Positions 48,105-60,412 of a stretch of DNA of 64,000 nt are shown piece after piece (the first letter of the stretch is position 1; every line of letters starts with the position of its first letter). Below the pieces are notes generated by a model. That model searched no databases. It had not been told where the DNA came from and worked only from the letters and a program-made list of their open reading frames with translations. The translations under genes were made by a program, and so were the position numbers. Source of the stretch: Luteibacter sp. OK325 (GTDB lineage: Bacteria > Pseudomonadota > Gammaproteobacteria > Xanthomonadales > Rhodanobacteraceae); assembly GCF_003050935.1 (NCBI RefSeq), contig NZ_QAOX01000001.1, positions 682,001 through 746,000 on the forward strand, given 5' to 3'.

Positions 48105-48956
48105 CTAGTGTGCGTCGACCGTCCCGACGGCCAGGGTGAAGCTTTGCAGGAAGTGGAAGTCCCGGCGACGTAGCGCGAAGTCGGGATGCTCGGGATCGCA
48201 CAGTTGCGTCAGCTCTTCGAAATCCTCGTCCGACAGGTACGGGCGCAGTCGCTCGCCCCAGGTGTTCCGGAAGATCGTCTCCAGAAGGTAGCTTTCGTCC
48301 GCCGGGCGCAGCGGCGATGTGCGCTCGATCATCACCGTGCGCACGGTGACGTCGCGTAACCCGGATCGCTGCAACAGCCCCACGACGGATCGGACGGCGG
48401 TCAGGTCGCGTTCGCTGACCTGATAGCGGTCGCGGTAGTACTGGCGGACCGCTTCATTGGCCAACCGCTCGAGCCTGGCGTCCCAGGCGAAATACATGTC
48501 CGGCAACAGCGAGCTCTGCCCTAGTGCAATCCGGCCACCGGGACGGAGCAGGCCCGCCAGGGTCCGCACGCCCGCGACCGGATCGTGCAGATGGTTGACC
48601 GTGTTGACCGACCAGACCAGATCGACGGTGTGGCCAGCCAAGGGGGGCTTCAGCAAGTCCGCCTGTACTACTAGCGTGTCTGCCGGCGCCATCCTGCGTG
48701 CGGCTGCCGTGTGAGCCGCCGCAAGGTCGATCCCCGTGACTGATCCCTCTGCACCAACTTCGGCTCGGAACCATTCGAGCGCGTCTCCCGTGCCGCACCC
48801 TGCGTCGAGCACGTGCATGCCCGGCTTCAATCCCAGGCTGGCGATCGATTGGCGAAGCTCCGGTCCGGCGAACGCGTTGAACTGGCTGAGCTTGCGTGAG
48901 TAGTCGCGCGCTACGGTGTCACCGAGCAGGCCGGACGTGTCGATGGGTCGGGTCAT
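48105..48956 (-). CDS. Class I SAM-dependent methyltransferase
   Basis: The 283-residue protein has the SAM-binding motif I VLDAGCGTGDALEWF near 50-64, motif II GIDLAAAHTAAA near 76-87 and the mid-domain VWSVNTVNHLHDP. The fold resembles the UbiE/Coq5 branch, but the C-terminal ~100 residues are divergent. I cannot name a substrate. It ends 9 bp from the stop of the DUF1080 gene, converging with the glycoside operon. Confidence 0.75.
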   Translation of the reverse strand: MTRPIDTSGLLGDTVARDYSRKLSQFNAFAGPELRQSIASLGLKPGMHVLDAGCGTGDALEWFRAEVGAEGSVTGIDLAAAHTAAARRMAPADTLVVQADLLKPPLAGHTVDLVWSVNTVNHLHDPVAGVRTLAGLLRPGGRIALGQSSLLPDMYFAWDARLERLANEAVRQYYRDRYQVSERDLTAVRSVVGLLQRSGLRDVTVRTVMIERTSPLRPADESYLLETIFRNTWGERLRPYLSDEDFEELTQLCDPEHPDFALRRRDFHFLQSFTLAVGTVDAH

Positions 48957-49190
48957 GAGGTCCGGGACTGAAGAAGGGTGGTGGAGGCCGGGGGTATTCG
49001 ATCATCGCCGCCCCGGTATCACGCATGGTGGGTCGACATACCATTTTGCGCAAGAGTGCATTGTGGGTAATCGACATTCCCCTCGGGGTCGACGGCAACC
49101 ATGTTGCTTGCTCATCAACTCTCTTGAGGCCCGAGTGAGCCACAGGTGCATTTATGCCAAAGTCGTGTCGACGCAGGCATTCCTGGGCGA

Positions 49191-51837
<2,647 letters not shown>

Positions 51838-51861
51838 CATCTACAAGAGGGGAGAACAACC

Positions 51862-52725
51862 ATGGTCATCGAGAAACCGCAGGCGAGAATCGCCGTCTTT
51901 CTGCTCCTGGCGTTCGGCATCAGCGCCATCTTCTACGCTTTGATCATCGCCTGCGGGCATGTCGGCGGCGCCCGCGGCATGTATGTCACCGGATTGATGT
52001 GGGCACCGGCAACCGCGGCGATCCTGACCTGTCGCCTGACCGGCAAACCCTTGTCGGAGCTTGGGTGGGGATGGGGCCGCTGGCGCTACGCCTGGATGGC
52101 GTACCTGTTGCCCTTGGCCTATGCGGGCATCGCCTATGTCATCGTGTGGGTGAGCGACATGGGTCACTTCGGCAACCCCGCCTTTCTTGAACAGATGAGC
52201 AAATCCCTCGGTTGGCCGTCCGCATCGCCATGGTTGATAGCGACCGGATCGTTGCTCATCTTCGGAACGGTTGGCATGGTCAGCGGTGTGGCTACCGGCC
52301 TGGGCGAGGAACTGGGGTGGCGCGGATTCCTCACCCCCGAAGTAACACGAGCCTACGGCTTTACGCGTGGCACCTTCCTCACCGGAATCATCTGGGCGGT
52401 GTGGCATTTGCCGATCATCCTGTTCGCCGATTACAACTCGGGGACACCGGTATGGTTCGCCATTGCCTGTTTCGCGGTCATGGTAGTTGCACTGAGTTTT
52501 GCATTCGCCTGGCTGCGGCTGCGTTCTGGCAGCGTCTGGCCGGCGGCTATCCTGCATGGCAGCCATAACCTGTTCATCCAGGTGTGGTTGACGCCGATCA
52601 CCGCCCCAAGCGGTCGCATCACGCCGTATGCCATCGATGAGTTCGGCTTCATGCTGCCTGTCGCGTGCATCGTGATGGCCGTCGCCTTCTGGCGCGTGCG
52701 TGGTAACGCGCAACGCGCCCCTTGA
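51862..52725 (+). CDS. CPBP-family intramembrane metalloprotease
   Basis: The 287-residue protein has about eight membrane segments and the Abi/CPBP active-site motifs: motif 1 EELGWRGFL near 149-157, motif 2 WAVWHLPIILF near 180 and motif 3 HGSHNLF near 232. Family members process membrane substrates (Rce1-like) or protect against bacteriocins. The substrate here is unknown. A GAGGGGAGAA ribosome-binding site precedes the ATG. It is likely co-transcribed with the aminotransferase. Confidence 0.85.
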   Translation: MVIEKPQARIAVFLLLAFGISAIFYALIIACGHVGGARGMYVTGLMWAPATAAILTCRLTGKPLSELGWGWGRWRYAWMAYLLPLAYAGIAYVIVWVSDMGHFGNPAFLEQMSKSLGWPSASPWLIATGSLLIFGTVGMVSGVATGLGEELGWRGFLTPEVTRAYGFTRGTFLTGIIWAVWHLPIILFADYNSGTPVWFAIACFAVMVVALSFAFAWLRLRSGSVWPAAILHGSHNLFIQVWLTPITAPSGRITPYAIDEFGFMLPVACIVMAVAFWRVRGNAQRAP

Positions 52726-52743
52726 TCGGCCTCTCCGATCACC

Positions 52744-54714
52744 TCACTGATCGACAACCGGCAGCCAGACCGCCGATGGCTGCTGACTGGAACGCAGAAT
52801 CGTGATGTTCGCCGGCTGATAGTCGGCGGCCTTCGCGTTGAAGATGTTGGGCACGAAGGTCTGCGGGTTACGGTCGTACAACGGGAAGAGCGTCGACTGG
52901 ACCTGCACCATGATCCGATGGCCGGGCTTGAAGACGTGATTCACGTTGGGCAGATCGAATCGGTACCGCTGGGCCGCGTTCGCCGGTACCGCGGTCGGAT
53001 GGTCGAAACTTTCGCGATAGCGGCCGCGGAAGATGTCCAGCGCAATCGGCATCTCGTAGCCACTCATGGTCGGATCGCCGGGTACATTCGCCGGATAGAC
53101 ATCGATCACCTTCACGACGAAGTCGCCGTCGGTTCCTGTCGTGATCGCGCGGATATCCGCGACGGGAATGCCGCGTACACGTATCGGTGAGGTCAGCACC
53201 GAGGTCTCGTACGTGAGCACGTCCGGCCGGCCGTCCACGAAGCGCTGGTCGTGCAGCAACCACGTGCTCCACGGTTTGTATCCGGCGTAGGTCGAGCCAT
53301 AACCGTAGAAGGGATCCAGCACGGGACGCGGCAGGAAAGGCACCGGCTTGGCAGGATCGCTGACGTAAGTGTCACCGGCCTGCGATTGTGAAGGTGCAGC
53401 AAAGGACAGACCGAAGGCCTGGCCAAGGTAGAGCGGCTTCAGGCCGGCCGCACAACCCTTCTCACAAGCCACGGGCCAGTCCTGGAGGTGGTCCCAGTGA
53501 TTGTCACCGGTGTTGTAGATCGACACCCGTGCGAGTTGCGCCGATGGGCCACCACGCAAGTGTTCATTGAGGAACGGCAGCACCATGTCGCGGTTGTACT
53601 GCAACGATGTGTCGCCCTCCGACTTCAGCGGGCCCACCGCAAAACCGGTGCCGTTCACCTGGCTGTGCGACCACGGCCCCATGACCAGCCAGTTGTTGGA
53701 CGAGTGGCCCGCGGCTTTCAGTGCAAGCCAGGCGTGGTTCGCACCCCACATGTCCTCCTGGTCGAACAGGCCCTGCTCCCACAGTGTGGGTACCGAGGAG
53801 GGACGTGCAGCCAGCAAGCGGACGAGATCCTGTCCCTGCCAGAACGCATCGTAGGCCGGGTGCGCCATCATGCGGGTAATGAACGGCAAGGTGTCGAGCC
53901 CACGGCTGCGAACGTAGTCGCCTGTGGAGCCGGCGCGCAGGAACTCTTCGTACTTGTCGTAGGTATCGCTCGGCGTTACCGCACCGGGGCCTTGTTGCAC
54001 GGTCTGCATGTGCACGTAACCGAGCATCAGGTTGCGAAAGGCGCCGTAGTGGAACCAGTCGTCGCCCATGTACGCATCCAGGACCGGGCTCTCGGGCACG
54101 ACGGCCTTGAGTGCGGGATGGGGATCCAGAAGCGCCATGGCCGCCGTGAATCCCTCGTAGGACGAGCCGATCATGCCGACCTTGCCGTTGGATTCCGGCA
54201 GGTTCTTCACCAGCCAGTCGATGGTGTCCCAGGCGTCGGTGACATGGTCCACCCTGGTCGGGTTCAACGCGCCGCGCACCGGACGCATCATCACGTAGTC
54301 GCCTTCCGAGCCGTACTTTCCGCGTACGTCCTGATAGACGCGAATGTATCCGGCCTGCGCGAATACGGCATCGCCGAGCGGGAGCGACGCCAGTATCGAT
54401 GAGCTCCGTGCGTTTCCGGCGCGCTCTTCCGCGTTATAGGGCGTACGCGTCAACAGGATGGGTGCCTCATGAGCGCCCTTGGGTATCACGATGACCGTAT
54501 TCAGCTTCGTGCCGTCACGCATCGGGATCATCACGACACGTCGGAGGAAGTCCTGACCGCCGGGGACGATGTCGGTGAACTTCTTCGGGATATCGCTCAT
54601 GCCGATGGACAGGTCCTGCCCCTTCGGAGGCGGCGATGCCGCGGTGACAGCCGTAACGGCCACTCCCAAGACCATGAAACACAGCCATCCTGCCCGGCTC
54701 GGCATTATCCTCAT
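52744..54714 (-). CDS. CocE/NonD-family hydrolase (X-Pro dipeptidyl-peptidase-like), exported
   Basis: The 656-residue enzyme has a Sec signal (MRIMPSRAGWLCFMVLGVAV) and an alpha/beta-hydrolase domain. The nucleophile is in VGMIGSSYEGFTAA near 175-188, preceded by VYQDVRGKYGSEGDY. The C-terminal jelly-roll (X-Pro dipeptidyl-peptidase C) contains PGHRIMVQVQSTLFPLYDRN near 605-625. Relatives are cocaine esterase and alpha-amino-acid ester hydrolases. It is divergent from a LysR gene that may control it. Confidence 0.88.
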   Translation of the reverse strand: MRIMPSRAGWLCFMVLGVAVTAVTAASPPPKGQDLSIGMSDIPKKFTDIVPGGQDFLRRVVMIPMRDGTKLNTVIVIPKGAHEAPILLTRTPYNAEERAGNARSSSILASLPLGDAVFAQAGYIRVYQDVRGKYGSEGDYVMMRPVRGALNPTRVDHVTDAWDTIDWLVKNLPESNGKVGMIGSSYEGFTAAMALLDPHPALKAVVPESPVLDAYMGDDWFHYGAFRNLMLGYVHMQTVQQGPGAVTPSDTYDKYEEFLRAGSTGDYVRSRGLDTLPFITRMMAHPAYDAFWQGQDLVRLLAARPSSVPTLWEQGLFDQEDMWGANHAWLALKAAGHSSNNWLVMGPWSHSQVNGTGFAVGPLKSEGDTSLQYNRDMVLPFLNEHLRGGPSAQLARVSIYNTGDNHWDHLQDWPVACEKGCAAGLKPLYLGQAFGLSFAAPSQSQAGDTYVSDPAKPVPFLPRPVLDPFYGYGSTYAGYKPWSTWLLHDQRFVDGRPDVLTYETSVLTSPIRVRGIPVADIRAITTGTDGDFVVKVIDVYPANVPGDPTMSGYEMPIALDIFRGRYRESFDHPTAVPANAAQRYRFDLPNVNHVFKPGHRIMVQVQSTLFPLYDRNPQTFVPNIFNAKAADYQPANITILRSSQQPSAVWLPVVDQ

Positions 54715-54787
54715 GCGTTTGTCCCTGCTTTATGGAAGTCTCGCGATCCTATCGATGCCTCGCCGGCGGCGATAACTAATAACTCTA

Positions 54788-54798
54788 ATGAGCCTCAT
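54788..54798. promoter_or_regulatory. Possible LysR-type operator in the divergent gap
   Basis: ATGAG-C-CTCAT, an 11-bp palindrome in an AT-rich patch midway between the hydrolase start (54714) and the LysR start (54876), where LysR proteins usually bind. Confidence 0.3.
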
Positions 54799-54875
54799 AA
54801 GGCGTGGTTATCCAGCTTGGCCGGGATTAAGAATTGCTAATATCGGGCTTCGGCCACATAACGCGGGGTGATGGC

Positions 54876-55733
54876 ATGGGCGTTCGACTCGATATCGCGC
54901 TATTGCGGAATTTCGTCGCCATCGCCGACGCGACCGTCATGAGTCGCGCCGCGGAACAGGTCGGTCGAACACAGGCGGCGCTGAGCCAGCAGGTGAAGAA
55001 GCTGGAGGAGGCCATCGAACAGCCACTGATGATCCGGACCGGTCGCGGCGTGTCCCTTACGATCCATGGCGAGCGCCTGCTCGCCCATGCACACAAGATT
55101 CTCCGTGCGCACGATGAAGCCGTCGCGGAACTTACCGGCGCGACCCTCTCCGGACAGCTACGTTTCGGTTGTCCCGACGACTATGCACGGATCTTTCTGC
55201 CCGGCTTATTGCAGACGTTCTCGCGCCTGCATCCGCAGGTGTTCATCGAAGTGGTTTGCGCGTCCACGCCACGGCTTCTCGAACGCCTCAAGGGCCGGTC
55301 CCTGGATATCGCCATAACCTCGCAACCGGATAGCCCGCAGCGCGACCAGTTCCTGCGCCGCGAACCGTTCGTCTGGGTCGGCCGGAAAGGCAGCGATGCC
55401 TTTCATCTGGATCCGTTGCAACTGGCACTGTCCGATCCGGATGCCCTCGACCATGTGGCCGCCACATCCAGCCTCGATCGCGCGGGACGTCGCTATCGCA
55501 TCGCCTACGCTAGTGGCAGCGTCTCGGGGCTGACCGCCGTCGTGCGGTCGGGCCAGGCGATAACGGTGATGACGCAGACCGGGGTGCCGCCCGATCTGGA
55601 GGTGCTGCCTGCTTCGAGTGGCTTACCCGCACTTCCCTCGGTGGGCATTACCGTTCAGACCGCCGACCGGACGCCGTCCAGGCTGCTTAGTCATTTTGAA
55701 GCGCATGTGCGATCGGTGTTGCCCACGCTCTAG
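54876..55733 (+). CDS. LysR-family transcriptional regulator
   Basis: The 285-residue regulator has an N-terminal winged HTH (ALLRNFVAIADATVMSRAAE, then QAALSQQVKKLEEAIEQPLM) and a type 2 periplasmic-binding-like ligand domain (LRFGCPDDYARIFLPGLL onward). The ATG at 54876 follows GGGGTGATGGC. It is divergent from the CocE-like hydrolase, which is the expected target, and its stop overlaps the convergent rhamnosidase stop (CTAG). Ligand unknown. Confidence 0.9.
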   Translation: MGVRLDIALLRNFVAIADATVMSRAAEQVGRTQAALSQQVKKLEEAIEQPLMIRTGRGVSLTIHGERLLAHAHKILRAHDEAVAELTGATLSGQLRFGCPDDYARIFLPGLLQTFSRLHPQVFIEVVCASTPRLLERLKGRSLDIAITSQPDSPQRDQFLRREPFVWVGRKGSDAFHLDPLQLALSDPDALDHVAATSSLDRAGRRYRIAYASGSVSGLTAVVRSGQAITVMTQTGVPPDLEVLPASSGLPALPSVGITVQTADRTPSRLLSHFEAHVRSVLPTL

Positions 55734-58438
55734 TCGCTGACCTTGCCCGTCAACACGTAGTGCCCCGAGCCCAACGAGAGCATGGCACCCGCAGCCACAG
55801 GGTGCAGCTGGCTGATGCCCGTGATCGAAGCCGCCGACTGCCTCTGCTCCTGCACACTCGCTGCGTCGACCTTCGGCATCGTTACCTCAGCCGTGGTCCC
55901 CGGAGGCACTGTGACATCGAGACTGAAGCGACCGCCGTCGATCGTCCATGACGTGGCAATGCGCCCATAGGCGGACTCGAGGCTGCCACCGCCGTGCGTC
56001 ACCCCGCCGCCAGGCGTGGGTGCAATGGCGAACCGTGCATAACCAGGTGCGAGCGGCGCGATGCCCGCAATGTGCCGGTACATCCAATCGCCCACGGCGC
56101 CGTAGGCATAGTGATTGAAGGAGTTCATGTCGACGTCACCGAAGCTGCCGTCGGGCTTCAGCGAGTTCCAGCGCTCCCACATCGTCGTTGCGCCCGCCTG
56201 TATTTCGTAACCCCACGAAGGGTAATCGCGGTTGAGCAGCAGCTTCCATGCGAGGTCGTTCTGCCCGATCGCCGACAGTGCTGGCAGAAGCCAGGGGGTA
56301 CCGAGGAAACCGGTGGCCAGATGATCGTGTCTCGCATGGATCGTTCGTACAAAGGCATCCGCGACCATGGCGGGCGGTACCAGGCCCATGCCGATAGCCA
56401 TCGCGTAGCCGGTCTGGCTATCTGTGCCGAGCGTCCCGTCAGCATGCAGATAACGCGCGGCAAAGGCACGCTTCGTGCGCTCAGCCAGATCAGCATAGTG
56501 CGCCGCGTCCGCTGCATGACCCGTCGCCGCTGCCATCTCGCTCATCAACCGGGCGTCGTAAGCCAGATATGCCGTACCGAGAAGGTCGGGGGGCGTCGGA
56601 TCGTCCAGATGCAGCCAGTCGGCCCAGGGTCCATGTACACGTTTCAGATCCGGGCCGGCCCGACGTTCTATCAGTGCCATGAAACGGCCCATCGACGCGT
56701 AGCCATCGTCAATCACCCGGCGGTCGCCATAGGTGTGCCACAGCGTGTAAGCCACCGTGATCCCGGCATCCGACCAGCCGGCACCGCTTTCCATGTGAAC
56801 CGGATTGGGTGCGATACCGGGGTAATCGCCTTCGGGGGTCTGCGCGTCGCGCATGTCGCGCAGCCACTTCGACAGGAAGGTATACGTGTCCTGGTTGAAG
56901 CTCGCGGTAGGTGCGAATACGTTGATGTCGCCCGCCCAGCCCAGCCGCTCGTCGCGCGCCGGCGTGTCGGTGGGAATCGAGAAGAAGTTGCCGCGCTGCC
57001 CCCAGGTGATGTTGGACTGCAGTTGATCGAGCATGGTGTTGCCGGCGTCCAGCTTGCCGGTCCAGGCGAGGTCGCTGCCCTCGACGAGGCCGGTGACCGC
57101 CAGCACATCGGCCGGGTCATCCAGGCCGGTAACCTCGACATAGCGGAAGCCGTGGTAGGTGAACGTTGGCGTGTACGACTGCTCGCCGTCCTGCGCCGGG
57201 GTGAAGCGGTCAGTCGCCTTCGCGGTGCGGAGATTGGCCGTGTACAGCGAACCATCCGGATTGAGCATCTCGCCGTAACGCAGCTGTATGGTTTTGCCAG
57301 CGCGGGCCTTCACTCTCAACTCGACCACGCCAACCATGTTCTGGCCTAGGTCGAAGAGACGCGCACCCGCTGTCGGCTGACGCGGAAGCAACACGGCCGG
57401 GCGCTTGCCCGTCACACGCACCGGTACGTCATCCTGGGGATGCAATAGCTGCGTATGCGCATCGCCCCCAGCAGGTACGCGGGCCGCCTCCCACGCCGTG
57501 GAGACTGTCCCTATGTCGTTCCAACGCTCAGGCAAGGCACGCGCGTCGTACGTCTCACCCATGATGATGTCAGCCTGGCGGAACGGACCGGACGCTGCCT
57601 GCCATGTTCCATCCGTCTTCACCCATGTGTGAGTGCCGTCCGCGAAATCGAGCCGCAGTTGTGCGGAGAATAACGGTGACTTGCCGTACTTCTCCGGACC
57701 GAAGCTGGCGATGTGACCGGCATACCAGCCCGGTGCCAGCATGGCCGCGATAACGTTGTGCCCCGCGTGCAGCTGTGCGGTGACGTCGTATGCCTGATAC
57801 GGGATGCGCTTGTTGTAGTCGGTCCAGCCGGGGGCGAGGATGTCGCCGTCCGTTCGCTGGCCGTTGAGATACGTGCGATAGACACCGAGCGCCGAAACAT
57901 ACAGGCGCGCGCGTACTGGCGCCTGCGACAGATCGAACGCCTTGCGGAGGATCGCGCTGGTGCCGGCAGGATCGGCAGGGCCGATCCACGACGCGTGCCA
58001 GTCATTGGGAATGTCGAGGTCCGTTTCGAAACGCGCCGACGAGCTCCAGGCGGATGTCTTCCCGTGGTTGTCACGCACGCGCACCTGCCACGCATACGCC
58101 TGCCCATGCGTCAGTGCGTCTCCTGCATAAGGCACGCCGATCTGTTGGCTATCGTCGACCCATCCCGAATCCCAGAGCGTGGGGGAGTCGCCATCCTTTG
58201 CGAGCCTGACTTCGTATGCAACCTGGGTAGTGCCGCGGGCGTTATCGACGAGCTTCCAGGAGAACGATGGAGCCGCTGTGACAAGAGCGAGCGGATGGTT
58301 CAGCTCATTCGTTCGCAGGTCGGTGACCTGGATGTCGTTCTGCTCACTGGTCGAAGAGGGCTTCGTCGGCGACGCACACGACGCGAGCATCGTGGACAAC
58401 ACTACGCCCACACCAATCACCGAATACTTCAAGGCCAT
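55730..58438 (-). CDS. GH78 alpha-L-rhamnosidase, lipoprotein
   Basis: The 902-residue glycosidase removes terminal alpha-L-rhamnose, for example from plant flavonoid glycosides. A lipoprotein signal ends in LASC near 18-21, so it is membrane-anchored in the periplasm or on the surface. After N-terminal beta domains comes the (alpha/alpha)6 catalytic part, with DERLGWAGDINVFAP near 490-504 carrying the acid-catalyst region and WAGDI typical of the family. NSFNHYAYGAVGDWMYRH near 775-792 and a C-terminal beta domain follow. The 3' end overlaps the LysR stop by 4 bp. The M23 peptidase gene lies 64 bp upstream on the same strand. Confidence 0.93.
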   Translation of the reverse strand: MALKYSVIGVGVVLSTMLASCASPTKPSSTSEQNDIQVTDLRTNELNHPLALVTAAPSFSWKLVDNARGTTQVAYEVRLAKDGDSPTLWDSGWVDDSQQIGVPYAGDALTHGQAYAWQVRVRDNHGKTSAWSSSARFETDLDIPNDWHASWIGPADPAGTSAILRKAFDLSQAPVRARLYVSALGVYRTYLNGQRTDGDILAPGWTDYNKRIPYQAYDVTAQLHAGHNVIAAMLAPGWYAGHIASFGPEKYGKSPLFSAQLRLDFADGTHTWVKTDGTWQAASGPFRQADIIMGETYDARALPERWNDIGTVSTAWEAARVPAGGDAHTQLLHPQDDVPVRVTGKRPAVLLPRQPTAGARLFDLGQNMVGVVELRVKARAGKTIQLRYGEMLNPDGSLYTANLRTAKATDRFTPAQDGEQSYTPTFTYHGFRYVEVTGLDDPADVLAVTGLVEGSDLAWTGKLDAGNTMLDQLQSNITWGQRGNFFSIPTDTPARDERLGWAGDINVFAPTASFNQDTYTFLSKWLRDMRDAQTPEGDYPGIAPNPVHMESGAGWSDAGITVAYTLWHTYGDRRVIDDGYASMGRFMALIERRAGPDLKRVHGPWADWLHLDDPTPPDLLGTAYLAYDARLMSEMAAATGHAADAAHYADLAERTKRAFAARYLHADGTLGTDSQTGYAMAIGMGLVPPAMVADAFVRTIHARHDHLATGFLGTPWLLPALSAIGQNDLAWKLLLNRDYPSWGYEIQAGATTMWERWNSLKPDGSFGDVDMNSFNHYAYGAVGDWMYRHIAGIAPLAPGYARFAIAPTPGGGVTHGGGSLESAYGRIATSWTIDGGRFSLDVTVPPGTTAEVTMPKVDAASVQEQRQSAASITGISQLHPVAAGAMLSLGSGHYVLTGKVSD

Positions 58439-58502
58439 CCCCAGGCTGTCGTTATCAGCCTAACTTGGTCAACGGCGGAAACGTTGTCAATGAAAAACGT
58501 CG

Positions 58503-59687
58503 CTATCTCGTCACAGTTCCGAAAGAAACCACCGTGCTCGCGCCAGGCCACTCATCGTGGCGAGTCATCGGATCGCCTGGCCCCGACGGTGTCCATGGAT
58601 TCCCGAGCCGGGACACGTCGTCGTACCTCCCCACTTGCCTGAAGGATTGGATCTCGAAGGGCAAGCCCTCCGCATCGAGCGGGGAATCCGAATCCGCGAT
58701 GTGAAAGTGAAGGTGCGGTCCGGTCGATTCACCGGAGAAGCCAAGCGACGCCATGGCCTGCCCTTTCTTGACCCTGTTGCCGGTTTGCACCGCGATGCTG
58801 CCTTTCTTCAGATGCTCATAGAAGGCAAAGCGCCCGTCGGGAAGCTTCAATACAAGGTAGTTGCCAGCGTCTTCCGCCAGGGGGTGCGTCGTACGCTGCG
58901 AAATATGCGCAGGTTCGTCCATGCCGTCGCGGGTGGCCACGACGACGGCATCGTCCACCGCCAGCACGGCATCGCCATAGCCGAATGTCTGCGTGGCCAG
59001 ATCCGGATCACCCTTCGCGGTGCGACCGCGTTCGTCGACCTTGACCCAGTCGATGGCAAATCGCCCGGGAATCTTTGCGTGACCCGCCACCGCATTGAAC
59101 ACGCGGCGATGCCCGCGCGCCCACAAGGGACTGTGTATTGCCACCCAGGGACCACCACTCAGCGGTGGTCCGATGAGCGACGGTTTCGATGAAGTCACCG
59201 CGATGGCTTCGGACAAGAAGCTATGCGTGGCAAGAGCGTCCGGTATGCGATAGCCGATTCGATGCCGAATGGACTCGACATGACGCGAAGCCGGCACGGC
59301 CAGGTCAATGAAGAGCACAACTCGGCGCCCGGGTTCGACCTGCACGGTATTGTCCTTACGTCCCGCCGTTTCGCCAACAACATGGGCGACCGCAACTAAG
59401 GCATCTCCGGAAAAGGAGGCCAGATCGTCTCCATCAGAACCGTTGACCAGGCTGACGTCGGTTATCTCGAGCTTCTCATTTGAGAAGTTAGTGAGATGAA
59501 CCTCGTAACTGATCTGGACCATGCCGTTAGTTCGAACCGGCATCGGCCGTACCGGTGTCTCCACGTCGAAGGCGTTCATGACATCGGTGTGCTGCGCGCC
59601 GGCATGAGCCGGTATGGAGAACCAGGCGATCCAGGACAGCGTCATGACCAGCGCCGCCATACCCTTGGTCTTGCGCGAAGGTTTCAT
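58503..59687 (-). CDS. M23-family (LytM-like) metallopeptidase, exported
   Basis: The 394-residue protein has a signal (KGMAALVMTLSWIAWFSIPAHA), an all-beta N-terminal region of about 200 residues, and a C-terminal M23 domain. Zinc-site elements are IPGRFAIDWVKVDERG near 225-240, with the Asp ligand and an atypical RFAIDW in place of HxxxD, FYEHLKKGS near 305, and GPHLHFHIADSD near 337 with HxH. It may cut peptide bridges in murein, though many such proteins with altered first motifs are regulators. The ATG at 59687 has GGAGAT upstream; longer in-frame starts are unlikely. Confidence 0.83.
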   Translation of the reverse strand: MKPSRKTKGMAALVMTLSWIAWFSIPAHAGAQHTDVMNAFDVETPVRPMPVRTNGMVQISYEVHLTNFSNEKLEITDVSLVNGSDGDDLASFSGDALVAVAHVVGETAGRKDNTVQVEPGRRVVLFIDLAVPASRHVESIRHRIGYRIPDALATHSFLSEAIAVTSSKPSLIGPPLSGGPWVAIHSPLWARGHRRVFNAVAGHAKIPGRFAIDWVKVDERGRTAKGDPDLATQTFGYGDAVLAVDDAVVVATRDGMDEPAHISQRTTHPLAEDAGNYLVLKLPDGRFAFYEHLKKGSIAVQTGNRVKKGQAMASLGFSGESTGPHLHFHIADSDSPLDAEGLPFEIQSFRQVGRYDDVSRLGNPWTPSGPGDPMTRHDEWPGASTVVSFGTVTR

Positions 59688-59952
59688 GCGATATCTCCGG
59701 CTGAGGACCAGAGGGTAGCAACAGCGACAGCGGTTGCCAGGGTACAAAGTCATCCTCGCGGCCCGGCGCGCACTCAGCGCTTCACCCTCAGCTTTTCGCC
59801 CCCCGATTCTCAGCAATCGACCGATAGGCCGCACAACTCGCGAGAGGGATTCTGGCGGCGGGCGCATGGCCGTCGCGTCGGCCAGCCATCGCCCGGGCGG
59901 GGATTTCCTTTGCCATCCATGGCCGCGCGAAACACGATATCGAGGAAATCCC

Positions 59953-60354
59953 ATGAAGAATACGATTCTCACCGCAGCGCTTCTTACGTGCCTGTTGGGC
60001 TTGCCCTTCTCCGCCGTTGCACGCAACGGCGATCCCGCTCCGAAGGGCTGGCTGCTGATACGCAGTGGCGTGGCCAACGACAATAACAACTACGGCAAGG
60101 AAGACAGTGACAGCAATGGCAAGCTTCAGGGGGTGTCGGTGCTGTGCGCCGACACCAGCGAAACGGCCGTCAACGTAACGAATCTTATCGGTACCGATGG
60201 TACACGCGTGTGGGGCCCGAACCGGGGAATAGCCAGGGCATCCACGGTCATCAACCTCGGTGGCAATGTGGTTATCGACGCGCTGCAGAACAATCCCAAC
60301 CACTGCCTGATCAACGGCCTCACCGTATCGCAGATCAAGGGCATCTGGCACTGA
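59953..60354 (+). CDS. Small secreted protein, unknown
   Basis: The 133-residue precursor has a Sec signal (MKNTILTAALLTCLLGLPFS, cleavage after AVA near 24). The mature ~110 residues are Asn/Gly-rich (VANDNNNYGKEDSDSNGKLQ) with two cysteines. I recognise no family. The ATG at 59953 has GAGGAAAT upstream. A terminator hairpin lies between it and the convergent GH30 gene. Confidence 0.6.
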   Translation: MKNTILTAALLTCLLGLPFSAVARNGDPAPKGWLLIRSGVANDNNNYGKEDSDSNGKLQGVSVLCADTSETAVNVTNLIGTDGTRVWGPNRGIARASTVINLGGNVVIDALQNNPNHCLINGLTVSQIKGIWH

Positions 60355-60382
60355 TCCACGACGAAGTGCAAGCACGCAAAAG

Positions 60383-60406
60383 ACCTCCCCTGCACGCAGG
60401 GGAGGT
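60383..60406. terminator. Bidirectional terminator
   Basis: ACCTCCCCTG (60383-60392) pairs with CAGGGGAGGT (60397-60406) across CACG. It sits between the convergent 59953-60354 gene and the GH30 gene and can serve both. A short TTC and, on the minus strand, a TTTTGC run flank it. Confidence 0.7.
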
Positions 60407-60412
60407 TCGTAG